Shown here in pieces: positions 33,291 through 47,428 of a stretch of 64,000 nucleotides of DNA. The stretch covers positions 7,597,586 to 7,661,585 of the forward strand of contig NW_019091362.1 of NCBI RefSeq assembly GCF_001949145.1, written 5' to 3'. How positions within the stretch are numbered: position 1 is the stretch's first letter; each line of letters begins with the position of its first letter. A program made the translations under genes and the position numbers. Source of the DNA: Acanthaster planci (Eukaryota > Echinodermata > Asteroidea > Valvatida > Acanthasteridae). Under the pieces are notes generated by a model. That model was not told where the DNA came from, searched no databases, and saw nothing but the letters and a program-made list of their open reading frames with translations.

Positions 33291-35959
33291 GATAGCCTTA
33301 CACGCCACATCCGCCAACACAGCATTCAATGAAACCTTGCACTTGTAGTGAAAAGCTGTGTACTTAGCCGTTCGACGTTATTGATCAATGGGACATGCGA
33401 ATGCAATGAAAGAAACACACAACCCTTAAAATTGCACCCATCTCAATTAATCATAATTTCAATTTTTGAGTTGCTGGCTAAAGGGCTTTTTTGTGCCTTT
33501 TTGGTTTTACGTTTGTAAATGTGTATATGTGTATTCCCACATTCATCATTAACACTGTGATGTCATCACGAGAAAACAGCGCCAATGCTTTCGTTGATTT
33601 GCGCACAACATTCATTCTGGAATTGTTTCATGTCTTTGATTCATGGTAGTGTAAGTGCACAACACTAGCCAAAGCAGGACTAAATCCTCCAGTTTCTATG
33701 TATTGATTGTGAGCAATCCTTCCTCAGAAATCTGGGTTTCAATAACAAATTTCGGTTTCACAATTTGAACGGAAAAACCTATCAAATGAAACATGTCTTT
33801 CACGACCGACATTGGCGCCCTCAGTTGTCAAGAAAAGCATGGACACTTTGAACTGTTGAAAAAGGCGCAGTTCCATTACACAACCTAAAAGAGATGTCAG
33901 GTACAGCAATCTTTACACATGGGAGTATAAAGTTTCGCAAAAAAAGGCGCGTGTAAGAAAAAAAATCGTAATTTTAATTGGACTCCCTAAGTCAAACAAC
34001 AAAAAATGAAACACGTGGCATCCAAACTGGCATCATGTGCCGAAAGAAATTTTAATTCGTATTAATTCATATCAACATTCACTGGTTCATTTTACAGATA
34101 AAGTACTTTTGAAGAATTAGTTTGTAGTGATATAAAAGCAACCGAAAAAGTAGTACATATACCCTGAATCCTGAGCACAAACGAGTTTCGTGTCAGCATC
34201 CGACGAGGGCGTTAACACTAAAACGTGGTGCGTTTCTTAATCATAACACACATTTTGCTTAATTACGGTAGAAAAAAGTGCTTTGTATCAGTACAGAACG
34301 AACAGCACTAATCGTAATGGGTTAAATCGTAATGTAATCGTAATGATTACAACCCTGCGGTTTTAAGTTATTTCTTGCCAGTCAAAATTGAGAGGTCATA
34401 GTTTAGTAACACTTCTGACAAAGCCATGCTCCTTTTTAAACAAAATCAATAAAACAAACTTAACAAAATACATAAGACTTTTTCTGCATCTATACGATTG
34501 ACCTCCAAAGCGTGTAGACAAAAGCGTCAAAAGGAACAGCCAGAAAAGTTTTGTTTTAAAATGGCACCGATCTTTCACACATTGATCTAGGACTACATAT
34601 ATTACCATACCAAGAAATACCGCCAATGACCCGAAGTCACTTTGACCATCTTTTTTCCCCCACAAAGCGTGCAAGATTTCATGTTAAAAACATTTTCCTG
34701 AACGTTCAGCCAAGCAAACATAAAAACGTGCATCAATAGGTTTCCTAATGCAGCTTTTATAATACTATTAAATCAGTAAATTACCCGAGGCACTTTGGCT
34801 CGTAAGCCTGACGGACTGAAAAACTCAGTGCACATATGAACTGCACCTCCAGGCCGCGGAGACGAATGGCGAAGACAGAATCACTAGGCCAACCTGACTC
34901 CTCAATCATTATTTATAATCCTAATTATTATAAATTCAGCAATGTGGGGGTGTACGTTGCCAAGTGGCAACACTGAGATCACAGCAGTTTAGGCAAACCA
35001 AAATGGCAGAAATGTGACTTCAGGTACCGGTAGAATGGGCCAACTAGCTGCGTAGCCTGTCCAGACATTACAGCGGTCTGACCGTGCGGAATAGAACGCC
35101 AGTGAAATCGAGTAAAGTTCACGACGCTAACAATCCCATTGTGCAATGAACTCATGACTAACTTCATTGAAAATTTCCAATACATACATGTATATTAGAA
35201 GGGACCTATGCGCATAAGAATATCAACAATTGGAACCCACACCTTTTCTAAGCAGCTCCTTAAGCATAGTAAAAAGCAACTGAAGTCAAAGGGTGCGGCT
35301 CATTCTTTAACTTTAGGGTCCAAAGAGAGAATAATACGGGTAGACGTTCTTCAACCATTCAATTTAACTAACAGTTAGATTGCCATAGTATCACTTCCGA
35401 TTCACAATTACAGATAGGTACACCTACTGAATTCAAACATAAACCAATTACATTTTTGTATGCAAGGTTGTGTGGCCTATACAAATCCGCGATAGTATTG
35501 GTGAATACTGAACTTTTGAACCTTTGAAGTCCATGCAAAATACAAACCATGATAAACTCGTGCGTGTATATTACAGCTATACAGTTGCGAACTTACATGT
35601 ATAGTTGGAGTGTGGTTGTTTACAAAGTTATATACGGAAGATTTAACGGGGAAACGGCACAATCATGGACCACGTGCAATACACGTGTCGGGTGCTAACG
35701 TACATGTAATCCGTGGTCTATGACAGACATGCCAAGGTACTTATTAGTAATTTTTGACATTTATTTCCTGTTCTTCACCTTAATCCAGAAGTTTAGTGAT
35801 GTGGAGATTTCGAGCGAATTATGTTCAGGTCGTTTGAGCAAAGAACTTGGGAGAAAGGTTTTCAACTTAAAGCCACACCGAAATCCTGAAACCAATCTAG
35901 GCTACAAGTGACAATTACAATGAAGAACGAAATAATTTAGATAACGCATAAGACCTTTT

Positions 35960-36045
35960 GAAAACAAACAAACAAACAAACAAACAAACAAACAAACAAA
36001 CACACACCCCCCAACAAACAAACAAACAAACAAACAAACAAGACT
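35960..36045 (+). repeat. (AAAC)n microsatellite
   Basis: Two runs of CAAA repeats separated by CACACACCCCCCAA. A shorter run of the same unit is at 40978-41003. Confidence 0.95.
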
Positions 36046-39000
36046 GGGGATAAGCTATGTAAAATAGAACGTAAAATATAGCATAGACATTTGACTTGAT
36101 ATCTAAGACATCAAAAAATAATGAAATTATAATGGTTACTGTTATTCAAGTGTATACATGAACACGTATTATAGTTTCCAACGTAGGCCTATCTGATAAC
36201 AACTTATCAATCTGACTTTTTTTTCTGAAACTAGGTCACCAAGATGACAAAATTTCATTCGAATATGACAAGCACTCGAATATTAGTGAAAAGCAGACAA
36301 ATTCTCGCTAATGGAACTTTCATGGAGTACAGCAACAAAAACCGTGTAAGCTGCGCACGGCTAATTGCGCATAAATCGAAAAGTACATCAATTTCTATGT
36401 ATGAAATGTATTCATGAGGTATTTGGGGCCTTGAGACAAGCCACGATAAACACAGAATTCGCGTTTTAGTTTTAGTAAAAACAAAAATCGGCGAGCCACA
36501 GATTCTTCACACTATACAGGCCCATAGACTTCCTGGATCTTCAAAAAGACTCTATGGGAAAAGAAGGTCAAACATACAGACATGTCGACAGTTCCTTCAA
36601 CATGTCTTCCAACAAGTTCAATGCTTCGTACACGTTAATATGCTTCCGCGATTTCCGTTGCCATACTGACAAAACACCAGTAAATTTAAATGTGCTCAGA
36701 TAAAAAGAAATAAACGGGAAATCCTGTCCACCTGTTTCTAAAACTATCTACCCACAAATTAAAATATTTAAACTAAAAGAAAACTGTGGCACACTAAAAC
36801 AATTTCCAGAAATTAAATACATGTATTGCGAAAAGTAAATATATTTACACATTATTCAGCTGATAGAGAACTTTACAATCACAAAGTTGGGTATTGTGGA
36901 TGGTGGAAAACCTCTCCACAATTGCGCCCCATATACATGTAGGTAACAAACAAACCTGCGACGTTGCCGTCCCATCATCTAATTGTTAAATCATACTCTT
37001 TGGACGACCTTTCTTTCTGGAGACAAACATTACAAAAATATCGTTATAAATTCATGTTTTCACGCGTTCACTGATGACTGAAAACATGATGCAGATACAT
37101 TATAGTTGTAGGGTATGCTCAGCCCTCGTTTTGTTGATGAAAATGGGGCCAAACACTAACAGAGTGTTTGGATTTGACAAGAGTTGCGCTCAGGGTTGGT
37201 GAAGCATCGACACAAGAAACAACTGAACCGATGACATAAACCGATGCGATTAACCATCACACTTTAAAAATCGCAACAAGAGAGAAATTGTGTTCAGGTG
37301 CTTGCGACCTTCTCAAAGGTAGAATGAAAGTGGGTTGCACACAAAGAGAGTTGTAACAAATGTGCTTGCTGTATGGTAAACTGCTTAATGGTGTATGCTG
37401 CCATCTGTTGCAATTCCCTTTGCGGCACTCAAAATATTCACATGTGGGCGCCCTCGCACACATTCCAATATGGCGTTGCATTTCATTGCAACCCGTACCC
37501 AATACATATATTTACAATTACAAAATGATCAACGTCTGCATAAAAAACATGTACTCGCATAAAACGACCACGGCTTTTTTTTATAAACAAAAGTTTAAAC
37601 ACTCCCGTGTAAAATACACTGCTTACAATATTCATTAACCGCTTACAAGTCGACACTACTTTTTTGCATTGTTGTCATTTCAGTCACAAATATAATTTTA
37701 AAAGTATGAGTAACAGTTTTACATCGACATCATTCAATGAGCATTTTGGTTACCGGAAACCTTACTTTAGTGAGGTTACCAGCAATCCGCAAAGGGATTA
37801 AAAACGCACAAGAATTCCATCCAGAGTGAGGAAAGTGCAAGCGTGGAGAACGACATAAAAAGTTGATACAAGCTCCTCATTACATACAGCGTTTTACGAT
37901 CGACTACAGTCCCGGGGGCTGCGCCTAAACAGACCCTCACAAACATCTGTTTAAATCAGCCACATGGGTTCCAATATGCGGAACACTGACAAGGTCCATT
38001 TATGCTTAGGAGTAAACGTAAGGCGTAGTAAGCTAGCGACAGGTGAGACCATACATTCTCAGAGTAGGCCTATACCACACAAGAACACTTTTGGGATCGT
38101 GACTAATCCAGTATATCATACATTTGCCGCTCATGGTAAAAAGTCTAAAAGGCAACGTTCACCATCTATTCCAGCGGCGAGATTGTATTAAATACACGAA
38201 GCAGCAATAGGCCGCCGCACTGTGTTTTCACTGGGGTAGTTCATCAAACAACTATGCTATCTTAAGTACGTGACTGTACCCAAGTCTCCACTTGGACCGA
38301 GAAGTTTTGCTCCAACTGATGACGAGCGACAACGAGGTAAAATGCTCCAACTTCAACTTCAACTGGCACTTTAAACTTAAAATGTAACATGAACGATTAT
38401 TAACAGGATGAGTCAAAAGGGATAGGCATACGTGCATGAAGTCCATTTCATGCAAGTACATCATGTTACTGTGTAGGCCCTATACTACAGGGGGGACCTC
38501 ATTGGACTAAAGATTTTGGATTCGTCGTTTCATGTCAACGTAAGCATACACTGTAGCTACAGACGATTTGAGGCCCGCTGGAACAGTTGGCTTATACATG
38601 TACAGTGGTTTGCCAAATTTACAGTTAAATAATACGACACTATAAAGTAAAAATGGGATGTACGTATAAATATCGTACATTCTTTGAACATTAGTTTCGT
38701 GTTTTGCCATATAACTTATGACAGCTTACAAGATTTGCTTGTAAAAGTAGAAATGGAAGTTTTAGAGTTAAAAGGTATACCAATCACCCAACGCATTAAA
38801 TAAAACATTTTTTACGCGCAACCTGGATTGCATCGTTTTCCTGAGGCCTCCGAGCGTTCTGCGTGTTTCCTGACGTCTCCGTCGAGTAATTACAGCTGAT
38901 ATTGTACAGTTTCATGCGATCAGCAATCAGGGCAGCTGGCTTTTGTTTGCTTGCATCGTAAGAAGAGGAAAACCGATCAAACTTTTGGGTAAATCAAGCT

Positions 39001-39441
39001 TCGTGGAGGAGGTGCACACTTTCGCTCTTCTCAGTCTTGACTTGAAATCAAGAAGACACCTTCAGCCCTAAAGTACTCGCTAAATACGGAGGCACGTCTG
39101 ATTTGCGTTGCCCGGTTCCAGGAGCATTCATGACACATGGAGCGTCAACTGCATGTACATCCTCATTCATGTGAACCCAGGGGCCAAGACGGCCACAACA
39201 TGCCTGTGAAAACAAACGACTGAGACCACTATATTTTGAAGGGAACGGAAGGTTGATATTTGCCGTGCTGCGGGTCGAACCGGTCTCACCCACTAAATCT
39301 GGTAGGGGCGGTTGTTTCACCTCCGGAGAAATTTCAGTCGGGAAATCTCAACACAGTATAGTCAACATTGCGAAGACTCGCTTGCTTCAGTCTGAGTGCA
39401 ACTGGATTGAGCAGGAATCAGTTTGCTTTGCTGTCCATATT

Positions 39442-39611
39442 CTACGGTTTGTAGGTTTCAACGTGCATGTCCACGTTGTAAGTATATCGATACTGGTTGG
39501 CATATTTCCTGACCACCATGTCGTAGAACAGCATTCCCATGCCGAAGATGCAAACCATTCCACCCACAAAGCCGGCCCAGAGCGCTGCTCGTTGGTCGTC
39601 CGTTAGCCCTC
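39442..39611 (-). CDS. Small membrane protein exon with membrane helix and stop
   Basis: Starts after CGCGTAG and ends at TAG (39444-39442). It holds DDQRAALWAGFVGGMVCIF, the rest of the helix, then MVVRKYANQYRYTYNVDM. Confidence 0.74.
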
Positions 39612-40379
39612 CTACGCGCCAAAGGAAAACAATTTTTAATTCACAGACAACCTAAGCACTAAATACGAACAATGTGGTGTTAGTCGGTTCGGGATAAAGA
39701 TGAGGGCAGTTTTAATGCTTTTTTCCACAGAAAATCCAAAATCTAGTGTACGCCGTAAGGAAAAATTTATCTTACCAGTGAAATCCCGCTAAACAATATG
39801 TTTGATAAAGTACAAATTAATTTTGATTTAATTTGATTTGATAATTAATTTGTTTTAATTGAATTTTGACAATGAAAGCTTAAAAACCTATCCCACGGAC
39901 AGGCGCGGCAATAACGTTGGAAGTTACAAGGGACAACATGAGGTACAAGCACTTAAAAATTGAAACCACAAAACTTTGTGTAATTACTTTCCTTCATTTA
40001 AAGGGAATGAATATTCCGATCTATGACATCTGTTTCAAATTCATATCGTAGAAAAATGAACACTAAGTTTGGAGAAAGTTGATATTTCATTTGTCACACA
40101 TTCAGATGCTAAAGTAGTGGATGTAATCAACATAATGCTAAAGTAGTGGATGTTATCAACATAACATGACACCAGGCCGTCCAACGACCGAGTCTCAACT
40201 CCAAAAGTCGTTCACATAATCAGTCATTACCTACCTTCACTCTGAGATTCGGGCGGCGATGCTGGGTTCTCCGATGCCGTGGTCGGCAGCAGCGTTGTCT
40301 CTCCCTCACTTTGGCCGTAAACAAGGGCTAGCAAAAGCCCAAGGAGCACGGCTACCCTCAAGAAAGCGTTCCAAATCAT
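39442..40379 (-). CDS. Small single-pass membrane protein, unrecognised, two exons
   Basis: Joined 40379-40235 and 39611-39442, 104 residues. I do not recognise the family. Signal peptide MIWNAFLRVAVLLGLLLALV, probably cut near YG|Q23. Then a short Ser/Thr/Pro/Glu-rich outer part (about 23-58) and one membrane helix from about W60 to Y78, with Gly at 62, 65, 66, 72 and 74 that would favour helix packing. The 22-residue inner tail has five tyrosines (YRYTY in the middle) and ends ETYKP. Splicing is phase 1: donor GTGAAG|GTAGGT, acceptor GCGTAG|GAGGGC. An acceptor (CCCCTAACAG) lies one base before the start codon, so an untranslated exon upstream is expected. The coherent signal peptide, splice pair, helix and stop make a real gene likely; a type I topology is inferred. 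Confidence 0.75.
40235..40379 (-). CDS. Small membrane protein exon with signal peptide
   Basis: Forty-eight codons and one base. The 5' acceptor TAACAG|AATG and the donor GAAG|GTAGGT are both good. Low-complexity outer segment TTLLPTTASENPASPPESQS. Confidence 0.72.
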
Positions 40380-42108
40380 TCTGTTAGGGGAAAAAACATA
40401 CCTGTTATTCAACCCAAACAAATCTTCAAAGCTGTACCCCCTCTTCAATCAAATCCTCGCGATGGATTCATCAGCAGTTACAATCACGCAGGAACACCAC
40501 CAGCGTTTGTGTTAGTTTCTTTGATTCTGTCAAACTATGCCAAATACCAGATGAGTTTCTGCTAAAAATCTTGACGGGATGGCTGACCTCGTGACACCGG
40601 ACCCTTGGACAAACCTTTGAATCTTAAAGTTGCACTCATTGCGTCACACGCTTGGTTGCACTAGAGTTTCACATGAAATAAGGAAATGGTTGCATGCACG
40701 GACATCACTTGACAACCTGCGTGCCAAACCCTACATATGAGACTGGTCCGAAAATTTTAAGTGTTTTCTAAGTAAATAAGTCTGTTCAATACTTTCAGCG
40801 ATAAATGCGACTTCTTAGGGCCTGTTATCTCTTTCCGATGGCCGGTAAACCACCGCCGGGGAAAATTAGTGATGTTCGGATATGGAAATCTATACCTGAA
40901 AGAATAGATCATTCACTCCTAAAAACCAAGAAACGAAGCTATGACCATTTCCACAAAAAAATAATTCAATGAATCAAAAAACAAACAAACAAACAAACAA
41001 ACAACTACGGCCATCCACAATATTCTTTATACTTTTTCACTGTTTGAAAAAGGGAAATGAAAATTGCTATGTTATTGGATACTAATGAAATCCGATCGAG
41101 AAAGTTTAATTCGATCAAAGTAGTATTTGTTAACGTTTTGTTGTCCACCTGTGAGCCAAGGCAAACATTTCCAAAGTCAATTTTTAGGAATAAAAATTAC
41201 ACGACCTTTGGCAAAATGCGATGCAAAATATTTCAATTACTTAACTGCCGCTCATGACCAATGGGAGGAAATTACTACACATTCCATAGTTACAGAAGGG
41301 TCTCTGACTACTGCACCATAACGGACAGGGCACATTGATTGTTTTTTTTTACCAACGCACGTCAAAGATGCACATAAGCATACCGGTATCATAAAAACGG
41401 GGGTTTGATGCATCTTGTGAAAGAAGTTCATCTTATTCAGCTCCACTGCTTCTGAATCGGAAGACGTCAAAATGAATGTGTGATTTGCAGATTGTAAACA
41501 ACTTTTAAGTGCGACTCTAAACCTTGAAAGGAAGTTTCGCAAATAGAGCTTCTTTGCCTTTTAGAAAAAACACAAAATACATGAACTTTGTTTCAAAGCA
41601 GAATCTGCGCAAGCGGTGCTCTTTAATCACTAATGTTGGCACTTGCAACATCTGTTGGCAAACGTCACGTTGGGTTTCCCAAGGGGCGAAGACAGAGCAG
41701 CACCGCTTACACATAGGGGGTGACTACCAACAGCAGCAGCCATTCTTAATATTTGAACACCATGAATCATTTGTCGACACTTTACGATAATCCCCGCTAT
41801 AAATGCCAGTCAGCACAATGTCACCCGATGCACGCCAATCTGCTTACGTTTAACGTGAACGATGCTCGACCTGCCTCCATCACGAAAAATAACTGACGTG
41901 AACTTCCATCGTAATTTGTGTGCCGGCATTTTTCTTTTAAACATACATAGGGATATATGTTGTTTAAAACTGTTAGATCATTCGTAATTCAGTCTTCTAG
42001 CTGCGATGACGAGTTGAATAAAACACGCATGCGCCATACACCATGGGAAGAATGCCCCCAATACATGTAACCAATATTGGAATTTTAGCGAATCACTGTA
42101 AAAGTGCA

Positions 42109-42310
42109 GGGCAATAGTTTTGCCCAACGCAAGGTACTGACACCTGGTGATAAACAGTTAGCACGATGGTTCTCACATGATTGTGTGAACTTGTCTCACT
42201 AACTCAGTAACAGTTGTTACTTGCACAATCACTTTTTTATGATAGTTTTGAGTTTTTGGGACCATGATCAGCAGTTCTCCTGGTACCCTACGTTGAGCAA
42301 AAAATTGCCC
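42109..42310. mobile_element. Probable MITE with GGGCAAT ends
   Basis: The left end GGGCAATAGTTTTGCCCAAC continues to GCAAGGTAC. The right end GTACCCTACGTTGAGC then AAATTGCCC is its inverted counterpart with changes. No reading frame of interest. Confidence 0.45.
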
Positions 42311-45300
42311 AACTTTTTTTAATACTGTTCCTTTAAAATTACGCGCATTTGCATCTTTATGGCGATATCGCACCAACACACCTACGTTACAAAAGCCCTT
42401 TTGTGTGATAAATATAAAAAAGTCTTCGCCTATTTTCCAACATTGTCTGAATATCCATATATCACTTTATTGGCATTCATTGGACTATGACGAAAAATCG
42501 ACAGAGATACAAGGTTGCAAGCACTATATCAGCGGTCACGGCCACCGCGTGACCATTTCACAATAAACCCTCCTGCCACTGCAGGTATAACAGGCATGTT
42601 ACCTGCCGTCACCGGTATGTATCATCAACAAAACGGAGAGTCTATAGGCCTACATCAGACACTACGTACGACTTCTTGTGTACTTGTTTTTAATTGCTGG
42701 GACTTTTGTATTTTGTCCTTAAATCACGGTCAATTAAATGATTGACATTAGCTTTTATTCACCTGATCGTATCAATGTTATAGACATTTTCTGTAAGGAA
42801 ACCCCTGACCTACGCGAACAAATTTGCGCAAAACAAAACACACCGTTCTTTCGAAAGATGGGGGAGAGTTGAATGAACTATTTTAACACTGCAACGGACT
42901 GAAAAACACAGGCCATCGCACACCGAAAGCGGCAAGAGACAATTCTCCACATTTACGTTTATCTACGAAAATCATCTCGTACATTCCTCACTGCCATTAA
43001 TGGGTAGCGGATAAAACCACACTCGTTCTAATACTGTTAATTGATTTCAGATTTTTTTATTCTTTGAGATTATTCCGTATATCCATGACACAAAATGACA
43101 AAGCTGTTTGAAAATGTTACCATCTTGGCAATAATGCCACACGAACCGGATTTTTACCCCTCTTGAACAGATTAAAAATCAATCAACTTGTCCAATGCAT
43201 GCATTCGAGAAATGAAATGTTTCTGCGAACATTTTTTCTTACAGAATTAGACGATCTCAACGTACAGTGTATCTACCAACAGCGTATGAAACTACGATCG
43301 GGCTAAGCATTAACGCACAATATACGACCTTCCTACTGAATATGATAATGACGGGCAGTGGAAATTTACAGCACGTGATACGAAGTTCTCGTTCGACATC
43401 AACATGATCAACCCGCAGAATAACAGCGATTGGCCTGTATTGATTTAGTCTGCAACGAACAATACACGTGGATCGACTTTCTCTTTAATTCTGACTAAAA
43501 CTGGGCATTTGTCCAAAAACAAAACGAAGGAAAAAGACAAAAACAAAACAGTGTGATGATATGAGTTACAAGGTTAAATGAAATTAAAACTCTGTGCCAT
43601 ATTTAACTGCAATGGTTATTTTCTGTTTATACCAACCACGGCAACTAAAACAGCGTAGAATTGAACCAAAAGTCTAATTCAAGTCGACAATCGTGTTTCT
43701 GTATTAAGCAACACATCAGCCCAAAACGCACACATTGTAGGCCCTAAAGGAATTCACGTCACCCCCCGCACTTTCAAATTTGAGGCCTCAAAACAGAATT
43801 TTCTGTTATGTTCGGTTATAATGTTTATGACCCTGACCTTTTCGCGAACTATTGGATAAACAATACATTTACAAATGTAAAAACGAAGAGAAGCCTTTGT
43901 TTGTACTGCAACTAGAAGAGATAACTTAGCTATTCATCAAAGAAAGTGGTATCCATATTGATGTAATCAAGTATTTTCCCTTTGGCTCTCTAACCAACGT
44001 TTTATTTGTATTTATACTGCCATGTCTGAATTGTATGATCTCAATTTTTGCTGCACTCATGATTTTTTTTTAAATATTGCAATCATTCCTTATCATTTGC
44101 TACCCGTACTAAACCTTGGCAGTGCTTCGCTTAATTGCAAGAAGATCCTATACATGGGTGTGGCAGGGACCCGGGGCAATAAATTTTAAATAGGGGAAAG
44201 TGCAAAAGCCAAGGGAGGAGAGACAAGAAGGGGAGGGAAAGGGAATGCTGGTGGCCAGCTCCTTTGAAAACGCACTGTTTCTAGTTTGCAAGTCTGCCAA
44301 ATTCGAGAGCCCTTCCTCCTAGGAAGAGTCGCGACACGTCCCTTCCAGGCAACGCCCCTGCACGAGGGCACAAATAGAACAATCCACGGCAGACAACAGA
44401 AGGCCATACATGCTGGCCTGTACTCCATAATCGTCAGTCTTTGGACCACAACGAGCAAAACTGCGACTCCAGTATGCTGAGTTTTGCTTTATTTGTATGG
44501 GCATTGCGAACCACGTGGGCTGCTTGCACCACTTGGGCACAAATGCTGTGATGCGGGAAAAAAAATCTACACCCATAATGAGTAACAGGAGCAAATATGG
44601 CCGTGGTTTACACCCCCGCGGTCTCGGAGTTATCAAAACATGTATACCCTATTTCTTCCAAGTACGAAATGGTTAGATCCATTACGACAACTCCTGTGGA
44701 GTTTTTATTAAATTCAAAATTTAAACCAACACAACACCTGTCATTTTGAGGAATGACCACTTCATCGTGGACCGTGTGCTGAAAAAGTAAATGCAACTGT
44801 GAAAGAATACAAAGCAAATCCACTCCGAAATTTCCTTTGAAGTTCACAAGTGTAGGCCTATTGGAAAAGAAACTCGGTCATGAACAGTGCACACTGTCAA
44901 GTAGTGTCTTGTCCAATCCACCATGCGTCCATGCATGAGGAATTCGCCACCCTTCACAATTTCAGTCATGTATTTGTGTTTAATTGTCGTTTCCCAGCTG
45001 TTGGTCTGTACGCCTTTGTACAACACGACAAAATATCCAGACGCGATCCTTCTGAAATCTAGAGATACAGCATTACATGATAATTTGCAAGAGTCACAGA
45101 GTTACTACGTAGATTTTCCTCAAAAATCAAACAGCCAGAGAGAAAAAAAACACAAGTACTGCATGCAGTGTTCATGTGCATGCATGTTTACCCAACAGAC
45201 AACAGAAACTGCAAACACAAGTAATAAGAGATTCGAGTTAAATATTCCTTATTCGAAGTGGAATTTTCCATGCTATGTGAGCACGGCTCATTGGCTCAAC

Positions 45301-47387
45301 GATCTCAGCAGAGCCTGGGGCTTTGCAAGCACAAATAATTATAATACAGAAAAGGAGGTCCGCCGCTTGGGTTCAGCGGTCACAGGAGGGGATTTCAGGA
45401 GAATGCGCACAGGTACCGACCTTACACTTCGAGATTCACCTGATTCGAACTGGAATTTTGGTTACGATCCCAGTCAAGGACAGTCACTGCTAAAGTGCTG
45501 AAATGAACTGACTCTGGGACTGAAAGGTTTAACATTTTCTTAGAAAATACTTTTAAAATGTAAGAAACTCTCCACAGACTTTGTACACAATTATATAAGG
45601 ATGTTGCAGTCTTTCCTTTAGTTGTTAAATCAGATACTGAGTTAGCACTGTTGGATGGAGATCGTTTCCTTCTACGTTATTAATAGAGCGTCCAAATCGA
45701 TATCCTGTTCATCCAACAGTGCATTTAGCGCCAATTACAGGATGAAGTGATAATGCAACGTTCAACTTAAACACAACCCTTCAACAGCACTTGAAAATGT
45801 GTGATCATGAAACCTGGGAATTTAAAACGTCTCATCCATAATGGCTCATCTCCGGAGCAGTGAGCAAGAAGATTTGTGTCCGGTTGGTGGTTTATTCGTG
45901 TAATTAAAGTTTAGTTTCCAACAAACCAATCCCCTCGCTGGGCTACCCTAACTTGGAGGTGGGGTTATAACTAACAGGGTGACTTAACCACCCCTGGAGC
46001 ACCATCGCCAGTGAAGCTTGCCAAGAGCGATGCACTGGCATCGGATACACATCACCACCTTGAAGTCTACAGCATGGAATTGAAATAAAATCTGTCACAC
46101 AGGGTGGGTGCTGGATGGGTGTGGTGAAAAAAAACTGGGGTGGGCATAAGCGAGGAATAAATAAACACTGTTCGAAAAACTTGCTTTCACAAGAAAATTT
46201 AAGGGAGCTGAGTGCAAGACAAAGTAGGTGGGTCTACTTTGCACGTGCTACAAAGTGCAGGCCTAGATCATGTCCTTGTTTTAAAAATATTTTTAAAATT
46301 TTGTTATCGTCATCAACGATGATTATCTCCATAAACTTCCCCATACGAAAATAAATACGACATCGTGCGTTTGCGTGTAAAAGTGTATACGAACTCCAAC
46401 TATCGTCCATGCAAATTTCCAAATCCAATCGATCTTCTCTGCAGAATGTTTTCATAAGCCACTTTGTTTAAGGTGAGTGACTCGTTGGAGGTTGGGGACT
46501 CATGACTTTTTTTTCTGTGTAGACCTTTTTGCTGACGATGTCCTTTTGCGAATGTTCCTCAGCTAGCTGCAAGTATTTGCATACTGCAATATTGTTAGTT
46601 GTAAAATCTTGCCTATATTACTATCAATCATCAATCGGGATTATCATGAGGAAATAAAACGGCTTTGCTGTTAAGAAGTGTTAGGATTACTAAAACTATG
46701 GCATCAGAAATCAAGAAATCGTAAATTTTCTTGCATGGGGCAAGGAAACGAAACGTGCAGGTCTAGGAAGAAATGTGCCACACACTGTCTATGGACCTGT
46801 ACTGACCACGACACAACCGAAGTAGGCCTACTGATGTGACCATACCGGCATGACACGCCGGCCATGGATCATGGATGGATGCTGCTGACGCATACAAAAA
46901 TGGCCGTTAACCATGATTTACTTACCTCGACAATACCCGTGAAATAATACATACATACGGTCTTGTCTCTCGCCAGATTGCGGGCAGAAACGGTCCAGTA
47001 GCAGAGAAAATATTATTCACTCCTTTGACACTGATAAATATTCGTTATCTCTTTCGCAAACATGGCTCTGCAAGCATGGGGAAATACCTTACACGTTTTT
47101 ATGGCGCTAGCTCGATAGCCTCTTACATGTACTGAACATGTACATGAAAAACACGTAGATCATCAGCGTAGTACGTTTGTGATATATAGTGCGTGGTGGA
47201 TGACTGTATTGCATGCACTGCGCATGTGCCAGCTCCATTCATAAAGGTTGTGCCCGAAAGTTACGGCTGCGGCTGAATGAGTACATGCAACTTCGACAGC
47301 CGTTGAGCATGACAAGCAGCTTTACTCCCAGTTGATTCGGTCAGCCAGAGATTGTTGGCATAACGGTTTCTTCGTGCACGGTTTTAT

Positions 47388-47428
47388 ACGTACATGTACA
47401 TGTACATGTAGCTATGTACATGTACGTG
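47388..47428. repeat. ACATGT-repeat palindrome
   Basis: Near-perfect 40-bp palindrome of TACATG units ending in ACGTACATG and CATGTACGT. Similar shorter runs occur at 16204-16220 and 53138-53158. Confidence 0.85.

Larger units (their letters stand above)
30250..39441. other. Intergenic region between RGP and the small membrane gene
   Basis: No exon could be supported. It should contain the 3' end of RGP at the left and the 3' untranslated region of the minus-strand gene at the right; neither poly-A signal was identified. Repeats are listed separately. The rest is AT-rich with no clear structure. Confidence 0.6.

Noticed and set aside
34396-34674. Hydrophobic minus-strand frame
   Set aside because: Hydrophobicity arises from AT-rich composition; no helix pattern with flanking charges or splice partner.
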